Shown here: piece by piece, positions 1-10,166 of the stretch
Position numbering within the stretch: position 1 is the first letter of the stretch
Layout of the letters: each line of letters starts with the position of its first letter
NCBI RefSeq assembly: GCF_963678635.1
Contig: NC_087062.1
Location: forward strand, 52,588,473-52,652,472
Length of the DNA stretch: 64,000 nucleotides
Direction of reading: 5' to 3'
From: Symsagittifera roscoffensis
Lineage: Eukaryota > Xenacoelomorpha > Acoela > Convolutidae
Notes under the pieces: generated by a model
What the model saw: only the letters and a program-made list of their open reading frames with translations
Told to the model about the DNA's origin: nothing
The model's database searches: none
Program-made: the position numbers and the translations under genes

Positions 1-903
1 GGGTACCTGGTCAAGCGACAGGGTGAAGTGAGTGGCCAACATCGTCTTCAACTCCTCACTCCTTACTCCATCCATAAACTTCGAAGCAATCGCCAAGTTT
101 CGCTCGGATATTCTCTCATCCGGGTTGCTTCTCCTCCTGAGCAATTCAAGGTCGTCCAAGAATTTATCTATTGATTCTTCATCTCTTTGACGCCTCTTCT
201 CGAACTTCACCATAGCCTGGTGCCCTTGTACTCCAGAGCCGAAACGATTCAACAGGATGTCGAATATCTTGCGAGCGCTGTCTCTCTCATTGGCTCTTTT
301 CGCCATTACACAACTTAATGCAGTACCCTCCAGGTTGCTCGTCAGCGCGCTGCACTCTTGTTTCTTGGAGAGATTCTCTTCCTCAAAGTGTAACTTCATC
401 ACCTCTATCCAAGTATCAATGCAGCCGTCTGACTCGTCTTTATATGACTTCGGCTTTTTCAGTGTCCTCCTTGACCTCTCTCCTCTCTCTGTTGACTTCG
501 AGAGCTTGGTGATGAATGTTTCAAGAGATCTGTTCAGAGGCTCAAACATCGAGGCATACATCGTTGTGTCTTTTGAGACTGTAGTCAGATCCGGTACTGA
601 ACTGACTTGTGGCACGGTTGGCAATCTTGTCTCCGGGGTGGCATCTGCCTCCGGCGGGACTGGATTCGTCCAGCCAGGCCTCTGCGGGGCTGCCCTTGGC
701 CGCTCCTTGTTTCTAGGTTCGTAGTTCGTTCTCGAGCCTTGCTGGGCTCTGGCATTGCTGCCCGTACCATCTCCAACATTCGCATGGCGTGAGCGCTCCC
801 TTGGGTTGGAATGCTCCTGCCAACTACTCCCATTCAGGATCGCGTCAAGCTTCCGCATCATTAGGTCAGACTTTGCATCTAACCTCTTCTCCAGGCTAGT
901 CAT
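1..903 (-). CDS. LTR-retrotransposon gag, second reading frame (partial, runs off the left edge)
   Basis: The minus strand is open from an ATG at 903 to base 1 (301 codons, no stop), so the frame continues outside the window. The first part is low-complexity, rich in Arg, Pro and Ser. From about 480 down to 1 it resembles the capsid-like gag domain of Ty3/Gypsy-type elements: a TWIEVMKLHFEEE-type helix, then ARKIFDILLNRFG, then a KFEKRRQRDEESIDKFLDDL segment, then a FMDGVRSEELKTML helix. Gag coats the element RNA and forms particles. The ATG overlaps the stop of the upstream frame (896-2071) by 8 nt, a +1 offset. This may be a natural two-frame gag or a broken single frame. The family call rests on pattern similarity only. 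Confidence 0.7.
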   Translation of the reverse strand, partial: MTSLEKRLDAKSDLMMRKLDAILNGSSWQEHSNPRERSRHANVGDGTGSNARAQQGSRTNYEPRNKERPRAAPQRPGWTNPVPPEADATPETRLPTVPQVSSVPDLTTVSKDTTMYASMFEPLNRSLETFITKLSKSTERGERSRRTLKKPKSYKDESDGCIDTWIEVMKLHFEEENLSKKQECSALTSNLEGTALSCVMAKRANERDSARKIFDILLNRFGSGVQGHQAMVKFEKRRQRDEESIDKFLDDLELLRRRSNPDERISERNLAIASKFMDGVRSEELKTMLATHFTLSLDQVP

Positions 904-2071
904 CGTGTGGGCGGTGGGCGTAGGTACTATCATGATCGCTCAACAATCGTTCGATCTCCCTGGTCATCCTAGCCTCTCTTTTGTATGACTCCTTGCTTGC
1001 CTGTGCCAGGCTCTCCGCCAGGCATTGATCGGTGTTGCGAATCAACTGAGCTTGATCAACCCTCGCCTGTGACTTCACGTGCGTTAGTTCATCTCTGAGA
1101 TTCTCTTGACCCTTGTGAGCTCTCTCATCAACCTGATCTATTCTTTTAGTCATGTCCCGTCTCAGTTCATCCAGACCATTCATTACGCCAGCGAACATGT
1201 CACTTATGTCGCCAGTGGCCCCAAATGACGGGGTTAGTCCCAGAGTAGATGAGGTCAACTGCGGCTGCAGCCTGGTGCTTGACGACGCACCGCCCTTTTG
1301 CTTGCTCATGGACGTCATTAATCTGTCGAAGGTTGATGACGCTCCCATCGTTATCCCATCTGACATGGGCCTGGTCGGCGAGGCTGATAACGCCATCCCG
1401 TTCTTATCGTTCCTTGGGCACGGTGTGAAATTCACATCCGGATGGGATGTCTCCGGGTAGTCATAACTGGAAGTTAAACCTACAGTTGGTAGTGACGCCA
1501 TGCGCTTGTCGTACAATGACTTCCAACTCTTCTTGGCCTTCGAACCCGGTTGTTCTTCACTCGGGCTTATACTCGACATCATTGCATTGTTGCTCTGCTT
1601 GGCCAGGGATGAGTGGGTACTAGCCGAATGTGAGTATTCTCCCCTCCACCTGTGACTCTTGGTCTCCGATATGGACATTCCCTTGAATAAGACTTCCTCT
1701 CGCGGCTCGACCTCGGAACGCTCCGAGGTCTCCTCCGTCCTTTCGACTTCCTCCCGCTCGAGGTCCTCGCTCGGCTCAAAGTCGGGTCGAATGAGCGTCT
1801 GTTCTTCCTCGTCAAAGGGGTCCACAAGCGTTTCGCTCGCGGTTCCGGTTTCGGCGCTCCGCCTTTGATCGCTATCGAGGTTTTTCTCGCTCCTCAATCT
1901 CATTTCGCTCACTGAAAGATCGGGTTGACCTTTAGTCGATTCGTTTTCGGCAAACACGTCAGAGGCGCTGCTAAATGAGGACTGGCTACTCCTAGTTTTA
2001 AATTTTCGCGTGCTGCCTTTACTCAGCCTGGGAATCTTAGTAGTCGATCCTAACGAGTCCCTGCGCTGCAT
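896..2071 (-). CDS. LTR-retrotransposon gag, first reading frame (391 aa)
   Basis: This frame starts with ATG at 2071 and ends with TAG at 896. The N-terminal 250 residues are rich in Ser, Glu and Arg with several acidic runs. About residues 285-385 look like a coiled coil with regular Leu/Ile/Val heptads and many charged residues (DELRRDMTKRIDQVDER and following). No zinc knuckle or enzyme motif is visible. Its position directly before the frame with a capsid-like domain suggests that it is the N-terminal part of a long gag protein. Whether the two are separate proteins, joined by frameshifting, or split by a single-base indel cannot be settled here. Confidence 0.6.
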   Translation of the reverse strand: MQRRDSLGSTTKIPRLSKGSTRKFKTRSSQSSFSSASDVFAENESTKGQPDLSVSEMRLRSEKNLDSDQRRSAETGTASETLVDPFDEEEQTLIRPDFEPSEDLEREEVERTEETSERSEVEPREEVLFKGMSISETKSHRWRGEYSHSASTHSSLAKQSNNAMMSSISPSEEQPGSKAKKSWKSLYDKRMASLPTVGLTSSYDYPETSHPDVNFTPCPRNDKNGMALSASPTRPMSDGITMGASSTFDRLMTSMSKQKGGASSSTRLQPQLTSSTLGLTPSFGATGDISDMFAGVMNGLDELRRDMTKRIDQVDERAHKGQENLRDELTHVKSQARVDQAQLIRNTDQCLAESLAQASKESYKREARMTREIERLLSDHDSTYAHRPHDD

Positions 2072-5000
2072 GCTTTGTTACAAAAACAATTTTCGTATGA
2101 TTTAATGGCGATGCACACGTACCGCAAACAAATTCAAGTTAAATTACTTAACGCTGCCTCCTCGATCTCGTAAGTATCAAGAGTGTCTCTTAGATTTCTC
2201 AATGACATAATTAGTGACTCCGTTAGAGTTACACACACACAGGGCCTGCTCAGTATTGATATAATGCTAGCTCAACCCTTTCGTAAATTATAACAGTATC
2301 ACAAGATTTTCACAAGATATAATCAACACACCAAAAACAATAGATAATCAGATAAGAATATCCTACAGGTGACAGCGACCTTTTGTCAGTATCAATTTAT
2401 CGCCACACAATTTATCAAGACACTGCTTTGTTAAAATTAAACAATCTTTGATAAAAAGCAGTGATGACTCAGAAACAGATCAATAAAACTTAGTGTTAAA
2501 GAAAAAAGACTTCCCTCAATCGGAACGATCCGAAAGAACAAAGCCCAGGACACAGTCTTCTCAAGTGGGTGTGTATTTGCTTAATACACCCACCGAGGTC
2601 TTCTTTTAGGTGCCCTGTAATTGCCCGAGCTGTCCTATTAAATGGCTCAAGGCAACCTCTGATCGAAAATTTCCAAAGTCTATGAAAAAGCTCTCCCACA
2701 CCCGGACTGCTCCAAGTGCACGAGAGTAGGGAACAACTTTTCTTCTCAAGTGAGTGTGTATTTGCCTAATACACTCACCGAGGTATTCCTTTATTTGTTC
2801 CCGGATTGCCCGAACTTTCCTATTAAGTAGCTCAAGGCAACCACACAACCAAAATCACAATCAAAAAAAAATTTTGTTCGGGTACTTTTGATACACCCGG
2901 TCTAGAATCCAAAGTTGATCACAAATTTCCGGGTCAAAATGGGCTCTTATGATCCTAATAAGCGCCTAATATCCTAATATGACTTTGATTAAATTGATAT
3001 TTTCCGTTTCCCAAATCGCCACGGAAGATTTCCTCAAATTTCTAACTTTGGGTTGTTTAGAAGGTTTAAGACACTCCGGAGGGTTACTTTGGAGGGTTGT
3101 TAAGACACTTAGCCTACTTCGGAGGGTACCTTAATCACCCAAGTCACTTCGGAGGGTCCCCCTAAAATTACTAAGGAGGGTCAATAAGATGCTTAATATG
3201 CTCCGGAGGCTTACTTCGGAGGGTACCTCCAAAATTTTCAAATTTCTGAGCTTCACTCAGAAGGGCCTTCAATTGACTTCAGGAAGCGTCAAAACAAGCT
3301 AAATTCTCTATCAGGGGGCTGTCTTAACTTCTTTGGATAACCTCGTGGAGATTTTCCACTAAGGAGGGTTGCTAAGGGCCTCAGCTGACTCCAGAGGGTT
3401 ACCTCGGAGGGTTCCTCAAAAATCAAGAAAAAAGGTTATGTCCCCGCAACAAAGTCTCCAAAAGCGGTTTACCTGACTTAAAGCTAGGTTGGCTGACACG
3501 GTCAACCTTCCCAGTTGAATAGTTGAATAAAAAGATGTTTTGATAAAATTTTCTGCCGCTCGGAGGGTTGCCCGTAATTTGGACCCTCCGAACCAACAAA
3601 TTCTAAAAAAATTTTCTTTTCCGAGATTATCAACCCAAAAACGGTTGCGGTCCGGAAAAGTGGTCCAAAATATCGACTTATGGTACCAAAATTACCCCGA
3701 TCGGATGACTAGTCTTTGAGAAATCTCCAAAAACGTGTTTGTCCAAATGGCCTTTTTTCACCACCTATATAGGTTCTGAGAAACTTTTTCCGCAATTCCT
3801 ATCGAAAGTGCCTAAAAATAATTGAAACGAGCGTAGTAGCCCTGTACGGCACTGGAATAGTGCAAAAAGTTGGATCAAAATTGGTTTGGAGACAAAAATT
3901 TGGCCAATAACTATCAAATTTGGACCCTCCGATTCCTTCCTTTTCCGATCCTTAAGTCGTTAGCTCTATCTACGGAGCTGATCGGAGGGTTACTCAAGAA
4001 TTTCTCTAGTATACGAGCACGTTATGCTAGCACGCTCCTAACGCAAAAAATTTTATTGCTCTAACTCTAAAAACTCAAAAACTCGATCCCCAAAACAGAT
4101 TGACAAAATCCGGAAAATTATCGAAATTTTGACCGAATTTTTTTTTTTTTTAACTTCTACTGAGTCTTTTCTCACGCGGTTTCCTTAGTTAGGGGGATCG
4201 AACTACGTAGCTACTCCCTATATAAATGCTTTTTGTTGTTCGGAAAAGCTCGGATATCCAAAAATTAGGGGGTCTACAGTTTGATCGAAAATCGATGATT
4301 TTCGACAAAATTGGGTGTTTTTTGGGTCTAACTTAGGAGATAAGTAATATGTAATAAGGATAATAACCTATTGGTAGTCGTTAATGAATAGTACTATACC
4401 CTCCTTTGCACCAAAATACCCGAATTAAGACCCTTAACTCGGAAATTTGTAATCGATGGAGGGTACAATCGGACCGCGCCAATCGTGCACCCCACCACTT
4501 AAGTTTTAATGAAATAGTACCCGAACGATACTAAAATTGCTTCACCGATACCCAACAGTCGTTGCGGATGTTGTCCTTGATGTCCCTGTTGAGTGTGGAA
4601 CACGCTGATCAGCTTGCCACTCTACCCTCCGGCCACCATTAATCACAATTAACGTGCTTAAACACTCAAATTACACTCGAGGGAGGGTATCCAACCCTTC
4701 ACCAAAACACACAATCTTTCTATCAGAAACGATATAAATCAATCTGAAACAACAACAAATAGGAAGGTCAGATCACATCTCGTCCGGAAACAATATATAA
4801 ACTGTCACTTTACATTTTTTACTGTTTTTGGTCTTTTTTTGGATTTTTTACTGTTTTTTGTACTTTTTTGTTTTCAAATAAATTTATTTTTGGCTTTTTC
4901 TTAGTTATACACTATTTTTGTTTGGTTTTACGCTTTCTCTTTAATTGTTTTTAGTCCCGGGACCTCGGGACAAGCGGGTTCATGACTTCCCACCTAACCC

Positions 5001-5818
5001 TCCGGCCCCCGGAATTTTCGGTGTTAACTAAGTTAAAAAACTAAATTGTACTGGACGGAGGGTACGCACCTTCCCCCCAGTACAATAGCGGTCATTAAGG
5101 CCTCTAACTCGGGCATACGCCCGGAGCGGAGGGTTCGTCGCTGAAACGCTTGCTGATCATGATGGTCTTATGCCTTTGACAGGCCCACCCAGGAGCGCCA
5201 TAAAAACGTCTATGTAACATTCGCCCAAATACTACACAGCGACGGAGCGTAGAAAAAGTACCTATTAACGACTGGCAGGCGTCAGTTACCTTAATCCTAC
5301 TCGCTTTTCACCGTCTCGACCTTGCCAGTTGATTTTCTGGTCTGTCTAGGGCAAAGTAAAAAGTTACCATTTTTAGGCCATCAGTCAAACGACTTTTGAT
5401 CAGCTTTCGTTTACATGCGAACACAACCACATAGCTGAGTCTCGGATCCTCAGACTACGTGATTGTCATTAAAAACACGGCTCGAACAACCTATTTTACT
5501 ATATTTTTGTGTGACAGTTTTATATTAAATCCTTTGGAGATGGATTGACCCTTTCCTTTTTCTAGCTACTCATTTTCTGAAATATCAAACAATAACGGTG
5601 TTAATTAAGAGATCTATGACATTCCAGCAGCTATAAAGTTAGTTTATACAGTCCCTTCACATAGAACAGTCTCTGGGGGACCAAGCCTCCGCTCCCGTAA
5701 TATTCCTGAGATAACGCTCTTATCTCCTCTAATTTGTGTCCCGGGAGGGTTCCGTGGTGTATTTCTTCCCCCACTGAAGCCTCCTTCTCCACCAATATCT
5801 GTTGACAAGTGTCTTATC
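2072..5818 (-). mobile_element. Probable leader and LTR region of the gag element, boundaries not found
   Basis: No convincing gene is present here. The stretch lies immediately upstream of the minus-strand gag start, where a 5' LTR, primer-binding site and leader would be. Only one copy is in the window, so LTR ends cannot be located. It contains the 185-bp tandem repeat at 2557-2840 and most of the GGAGGGT motif array. Alternatives are an unrelated repeat or a decayed promoter region. Confidence 0.3.
2557..2840. repeat. Two-copy tandem repeat, about 185 bp, each with a hairpin
   Basis: The segment starting CTTCTCAAGTGGGTGTG at 2557 recurs at 2742 as CTTCTCAAGTGAGTGTG and stays similar through to GCTCAAGGCAACC. 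Each copy has an inverted repeat around TGTATTTGC[T/C]TAATACA. The outer pairs change together between copies, GGG/CCC in the first and GAG/CTC in the second, so pairing is kept. Confidence 0.65.
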
Positions 5819-6010
5819 GTGCGTTGTTGCCACGATAAAAGGCTTCGTATTTTCCGTCTCTGGTACGACTGTTTTTCACAATATCTGTCGTTGTTCTCAT
5901 TTTCGTCACTTTTTCAGTCAAAATGGCCGTTTTTCGTATTTCTGAGAAATATTCTTCTTCCAATCGAAATTTTAAAAATAAAAAATCTAGAATATTCCGA
6001 CCCTCCTTCG
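3080..6010. repeat. Array of GGAGGGT / ACCCTCC motifs
   Basis: I count 21 exact GGAGGGT or ACCCTCC heptamers, often extended as CGGAGGGTT or CGGAGGGTAC, between 3080 and 6005, plus near-matches such as GGAGGC and AGAGGGT. They are not evenly spaced and occur on both strands. Chance expectation over this length is below one. They may be binding sites, structured RNA elements or the residue of an expanded repeat. Confidence 0.7.
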
Positions 6011-6120
6011 CAATACTTTTTCGTCAATAAGGCCTTTAGTCGTTCTTTTTTACGTCGCCGGAAGGTTGTGCTGTGCCATCTGGCAGAATGGCACACTTCT
6101 AAAATTAATTAAACATTTTT

Positions 6121-6425
6121 AAACTAATTTGTCTGGAAGTTTCTGAGTCATAATTTCGATTTAGACATGTACGTTTTGAATAAAAAACCAAAAATTATTT
6201 TAGGACTCAATTTTCAGTGTCAACTCCCTGCTCCTAAACTCATCGCGCTAACACTAGAGGCAATACATATCAGGAAAGAGAAACCGGGCTTGAACACGCG
6301 CGATGAGTTTAGGAGCAGGGAGTTAACACTGAAAAGTTAGTCCTAAAATAATTTTTGGTTTTTTATTCAAAATGTACATGTCTAAATCGAAATTATGACT
6401 CAGAAACTCCCAGACAAATTAGTTT
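6121..6425. repeat. Inverted repeat, 128-bp arms, formed from PLE ends
   Basis: 6121-6248 and 6298-6425 are near-perfect reverse complements separated by a 49-bp spacer. The right arm plus spacer encodes the C-terminus of a PLE endonuclease followed by its 3' flank. The left arm is therefore an inverted partial copy of the same element end. Inverted partial copies at element ends are a known habit of Penelope-like elements. Confidence 0.8.
6251..6340 (+). pseudogene. PLE GIY-YIG endonuclease C-terminus, fragment
   Basis: A 29-codon piece reads TLEAIHIRKEKPGLNTR and ends in RELTLKS then TAG. This matches the C-terminus of the two larger PLEs in this window (EALHIATKNPALNNREEYR... and EALYIARRQPTLNQREEYR..., both ending in QLTLKL or ELTLRL). 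Only the 3' end of the element is present, consistent with 5' truncation. It lies inside the 128-bp inverted repeat. Confidence 0.75.
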
Positions 6426-6598
6426 AAAGAGGTTGAAGTAATTTTAGAGGTTAAAAGTATTTTAATCTTAATAGTAATTTAGAGTTCAACTGTGATTGGC
6501 TAATTTTTTATCATGATGGTTTAGAACCAAATTGTATGTGATTTATTGTAAATAACATTTGTAAATTGATGTTTTATCGTCATTTAGAGTAGTTTATT

Positions 6599-6650
6599 GT
6601 AAAAATCCTGACGATGCACATACATAGTTGCAAAAACGTTAGAAATTTAC
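6599..6650 (+). ncRNA. Decayed hammerhead-ribozyme-like fold in PLE flanking DNA
   Basis: The core CTGACGA at 6608-6614 is followed by one extra T, a GCA...TGC stem, an A-run where GAAA would be, the self-complementary AACGTT, then AGAAATTTAC. Stem I would pair GTAAA (6599-6603) with TTTAC (6646-6650) and TC with GA around an AA/AA internal loop. The invariant G of GAAA is A here, so it is probably inactive. The layout equals the better-preserved copies at 16990 and 19799. Confidence 0.45.
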
Positions 6651-6742
6651 TTTTTAGCAAAAATTTCTGCCTTTTAGAATGTAATAAGTAGGTAGGCGGT
6701 ACTGCTGAGCTGAAGTCTGAGATTATAGAACAAACAGCCAAC

Positions 6743-6847
6743 ACTCATAAGCTACTGACACTAGAGGCGTTGCATATTTGGAGGGAGAGGCCGAGGATCA
6801 ACACACTCGATGAATTCAGGAGCCGCGAATTAACACTGAAATTATAG
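6743..6847 (+). pseudogene. Second PLE endonuclease C-terminus, fragment
   Basis: The frame reads THKLLTLEALHIWRERP, continues with a DEFRSRELTLKL ending and then TAG. It is the same endonuclease tail as at 6251-6340, diverged, with nothing recognisable of the RT upstream. With the hammerhead-like fold between them, the two tails look like remains of tandem or partly tandem PLE copies. Confidence 0.7.
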
Positions 6848-7189
6848 TCTACATATAACATGGCTAAAAGTTAAAAAACTGAGATGTCAGAATCGAAAAT
6901 ATTCCCAAATCGAAATTTTATAAACATGCAAGAACAAAAAACTAAGAAATCTCAGAAATTTACAGGAAAATGTTATTCATGATTACGTAATGTATTATGT
7001 AATTACAGTTGTATAAACGATTGGTGTGAGAGAAAATATTTTCTCCTGAATTTAAAAAAAAATAAGTTCAAACTAAGATGATTTACCATGGGAGACCAGA
7101 TGATATTGTTAATGGAAAACGAATGGAATCCAGCCTCAAAATCTTAAGTGTAACTCAAATTTGGTAGTCATATTGAGTCAGTTTGAAAT

Positions 7190-7640
7190 CGCGCCTCACA
7201 GAGCCTCTATCTCTTGTATAAGCTCAAATGTCTAGGTTATGCGAAAAAAGAACTCGAACTACTATACAAGTCGCTGGTTCTGTCTGTTATGACATGTTGC
7301 CTTAGCGTTGGGGGTGGATGAGTCGAGCACAACTGGACAAATTGGACAGTGTTCAGAGAAAGGCTGTGCATTTGGGTATCTTGGAGGATTTCAAAACGAT
7401 GAAGACCATTCTGCAAGAAAAGAGATGCTTGTTTTTTTTTGAGAAGATATCAACCCAGTCTGAACACGTGCTGAAAAAACTCATTCCAGAGCGCTCTTGT
7501 TTTGTGCAAACGACAGTCCGCAAAAGACTACCGACAACATCTGTGGTTACTCAAGGAAAATATAGACGGTTTTTTCCAGATAGCATTTTTACTCCATTAA
7601 TTTCTTTCAACCTGCCCAATTATATCTCGAATCTTCTGAT
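7190..7640 (+). pseudogene. Non-LTR retrotransposon reverse transcriptase C-terminal fragment
   Basis: The frame through about 7215-7620 reads LKCLGYAKKELELLYKSLVL, a broken SVMTCCLSVGGG stretch with a TGA, then AQLDKLDSVQRKAVHLGI. It continues with a basic C-terminal segment to a stop at 7642. The pattern 'LYKSLVLS...Y/C..SVWG...L.KLQ.VQ+KAV' is the usual tail of jockey/CR1/RTE-type RTs after the thumb. The catalytic part is absent. A stop breaks the frame around 7320, so this is a truncated relic just upstream of the SAP30BP gene. Confidence 0.65.
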
Positions 7641-8132
7641 ATGATTTATTTTGTATTCTCAGTTGTCGCGAGAAACCCGAGCATGACAGGGTCGATTCGA
7701 GTTTTTGAACAATTACTTTTTATCCCAAATCAAGGCCGATTTTCAAAATATGACCGACTGGCACAATATGATAGACCCGAAGTCGCATGTCAGGTCAGTC
7801 TTATGGAGTCACTTTCAATTTGGTTTGTTCTGTGCTGGTGTTAGCTTTCTCAATGTGATTGGATTGATCTCTAACCATCTGAGTCTCTTTAATTCTATCC
7901 ACATTATACTTAACTCTTCCATATCTAGAAAAATGGTTTTGACTGGATAATGCGATGAAGGGACTTCTGACTGTAACCTCAGTTTTTATGATATTTTCGA
8001 CTTTCTGATTCCCCCACAGAAAAACAGTAAATGATGAACAGCAAATAATAGTCCATTTTCTGAAGCAGTAAGTTCACGGTGCTGGGGTCTGAGTTTTATT
8101 TGGAACTTTTTTTTAGTTTTCCAGATATAAGA

Positions 8133-8415
8133 ATGGATGGAAGCTCCACTACAGGAATGCTGTCTTCATTAGCAACTTATGCGGACTCAGATGAAGAGAT
8201 CGGAAACACACCTACAAATCAGGCTACAGAAGGCGTGGCTGAAGTGATTATAAATAATGTCGACGACCGGAATTCTATTGAACTTGATGGTAAAAACATT
8301 GAAGAGATGAGCGAAAATGCCTCAGTAATGGGAAAACCAGAGGGTGGTAGTCAAGGCGGAGAGTACAACATGCTTCCTAGTGAATTTGATAGTGATTATG
8401 ATAGAGATTTTTCAG
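8133..8415 (+). CDS. SAP30BP: SAP30BP homologue, coding exon 1 (copy 1, native promoter side)
   Basis: ATG at 8133 opens with MDGSSTTGMLSSLATYADSD, matching the LSSLAVYAEDSE start of animal SAP30BP. An acidic, low-complexity stretch follows to RDFSG. The exon ends at 8415 with donor CAG|GTCAGT in phase 1. An acceptor-like TTTTAGTTTTCCAG ends at 8124, nine bases before the ATG, so a 5' UTR intron or trans-splice site is likely. The same exon is repeated at 10167-10449; this copy has the original upstream DNA and is the more likely active one. Confidence 0.85.
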
Positions 8416-9069
8416 GTCAGTGTCCTTGCTTTTTCTGGAAAGAGATAATAAGATAAATTAGATAGGATCTGAGCTCACTGCTGGAAAGGGTTCACAATGA
8501 GAGCCTGAGCAGCAATTTTTCTAACGCGTTTTTTTTGATGCGAGAATTTCTTTGCTTGATTTAGCCCAATTTTATTTTACTCTTTTTATTGTTCCGATCA
8601 TTGTCTCCGGGTTTGATTTAGTTATTGTTCCGACCATTTGAAATATTTGGACGAACTTTGTATTCGGGTGTATTTTTTTTGTTTCTCACGCAAAATCAAG
8701 CATCACAAAAGAATTAGTTTTTAATTTTTGGTCTAATTTTGAGCTAATAAGTTTTGTCAAATGTCAAAATAAGGTTTGCAGGCTTACGATAGCTTTTTTA
8801 ATCTTAACTTAAGCCGCGTTATTTAGTTTTTTCGAGAAAAGTTAGTTTTTGATTTTCGGCATTTTGGGAGTCAAAAACTTCAAAAGTTCAAAGAAGTTCT
8901 GCTGTTTTTCTCTGGTATATTTTTTTCGTTTTTCTAGTAATTTGCCAACAGAAACTGTTTTGCAAATGGCAAATTTGATTATGACTGTCGAATATACCTT
9001 ATTTCTATTTTTTCGTTTAGATCTTACTATCACACCACACAAAAACGATACTAATTTATACAGTTAGAA

Positions 9070-9438
9070 TTAAAATAACAACGTACCACATAAAACTGAA
9101 GCTTTTTCGTCAAAATGACATCATCAGTATCAATCTGAAGTAATATGTTTGATAACATTGCAAACCAAAGTAAAAAAAAACAAAGGAAAAGATAAAAAGA
9201 AAAAATAGAATAAAGGATTTTTGTCGTCAGAATACTCTGATACAAAGAAATAAGGCCTTATTTCTTTGTATCAGAGTATTCTGGCGAGAAATATCCTTTA
9301 TTTTTTTCTTTCTTTTTATCTTTTCCTCTGTTTTTACTTTGGTTTGCATTGTTATCAAACAAATAACTTCAGAATGATGCTGATGAGGTCATTTTGACGA
9401 AAGCGTTTCAGTTTACGTGGTACGTTGTTATTTTATTT
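9070..9438. repeat. PLE-A pLTR long hairpin, copy 1
   Basis: 9070-9255 and 9256-9438 are reverse complements centred on CTTATT/AATAAG at 9255/9256. They form about 185-bp arms. The right arm equals the repeat at the 3' end of PLE-A (14069-14190). This gives an inverted pseudo-LTR at the 5' end, as known for Penelope-like elements. Confidence 0.85.
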
Positions 9439-9910
9439 CGATCTGTTCACTTATCAACGTAATGTAACCTTTCCACTTTTTACGAAGTTATTACAAAACC
9501 GCAATCAGCACTTTTTGCGGGTCAACTACATTAAATGGTTGAAGAAAAGACGAAACATCTCTTACCGAAGGTCTTTCGTGTCGGAATGTCTGGCGAACGA
9601 CCTTATCCCGAGTTTTTTACGGTTCCGAGTACCAGAAAGTTGTTGTTTTGAGCAATCGATAGTGCAAATTCCAGAACCGGTTGCTGAAAAAAGAACTCTC
9701 GCAGGTGAGTAAACAGCTTCCGGTGACTTTGCTGCGCCTTGATGAGGCAAGAAAAATTTTGGCCGCCGTTCTCCCGCCGTTGCTGACGCAAGGAATGGAA
9801 CTCAAAAATTTCTCACCGCCACAGCAAGAAGATCACAGTGCTCGCGGACAAGCAACAGAAACCCCTCCGTGCCGTGGGCAACACAGTGAGAGTGTTGGGA
9901 GATATTAACC
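9425..9910 (+). pseudogene. PLE-A N-terminal coding fragment, in duplication copy 1
   Basis: This reads the same N-terminal region as 11458-11941, including CLANDLIPSFLRFRVPE and a following basic segment. It is cut off at 9910 by the tandem-duplication junction. It carries no RT motif and is a by-product of the duplication rather than a separate insertion. Confidence 0.8.
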
Positions 9911-10166
9911 ATCTGAGTCTCTTTACTTCTATCCACATTATACTTAACTCTTCCATATCTAGAAAAATGGTTTTGACTGGATAATGCGATGAAGGGACTT
10001 CTGACTGCAACCTCAGTTTTTATGATATTTTCGACTTTCTGATTCCCCCACAGAAAAACAGTAAATGATGAACAGCAAATAATAGTCCATTTTCTGAAGC
10101 AGTAAGTTCACGGTGCTGGGGTCTGAGTTTTATTTGGAACTTTTTTTTAGTTTTCCAGATATAAGA

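Larger units (their letters stand above)
7877..9910 (+). repeat. Tandem duplication, copy 1 (2,034 bp), carrying SAP30BP exon 1 and the 5' part of PLE-A
   Basis: 7877-9910 and 9911-11943 are near-identical in direct orientation. I count roughly ten differences. Both junctions share the pentamer TAACC (7872-7876, 9906-9910, 11939-11943). Copy 1 keeps the original sequence to its left, so it should hold the native promoter. Its PLE segment stops abruptly at the junction. Confidence 0.9.

Noticed and set aside
257-724. 155-codon plus-strand frame opposite gag
   Set aside because: It is the antisense shadow of the clearly gag-like minus-strand frame.
5819-6112. 97-codon plus-strand frame with a hydrophobic start
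   Set aside because: It starts with a non-ATG codon, lies in AT-rich repeat DNA, overlaps the PLE-derived inverted repeat and has no recognisable motif.
7641-7950. Short frames just upstream of SAP30BP exon 1
   Set aside because: No similarity, overlapping frames, and part is duplicated only because of the tandem duplication. More likely promoter or 5' UTR.
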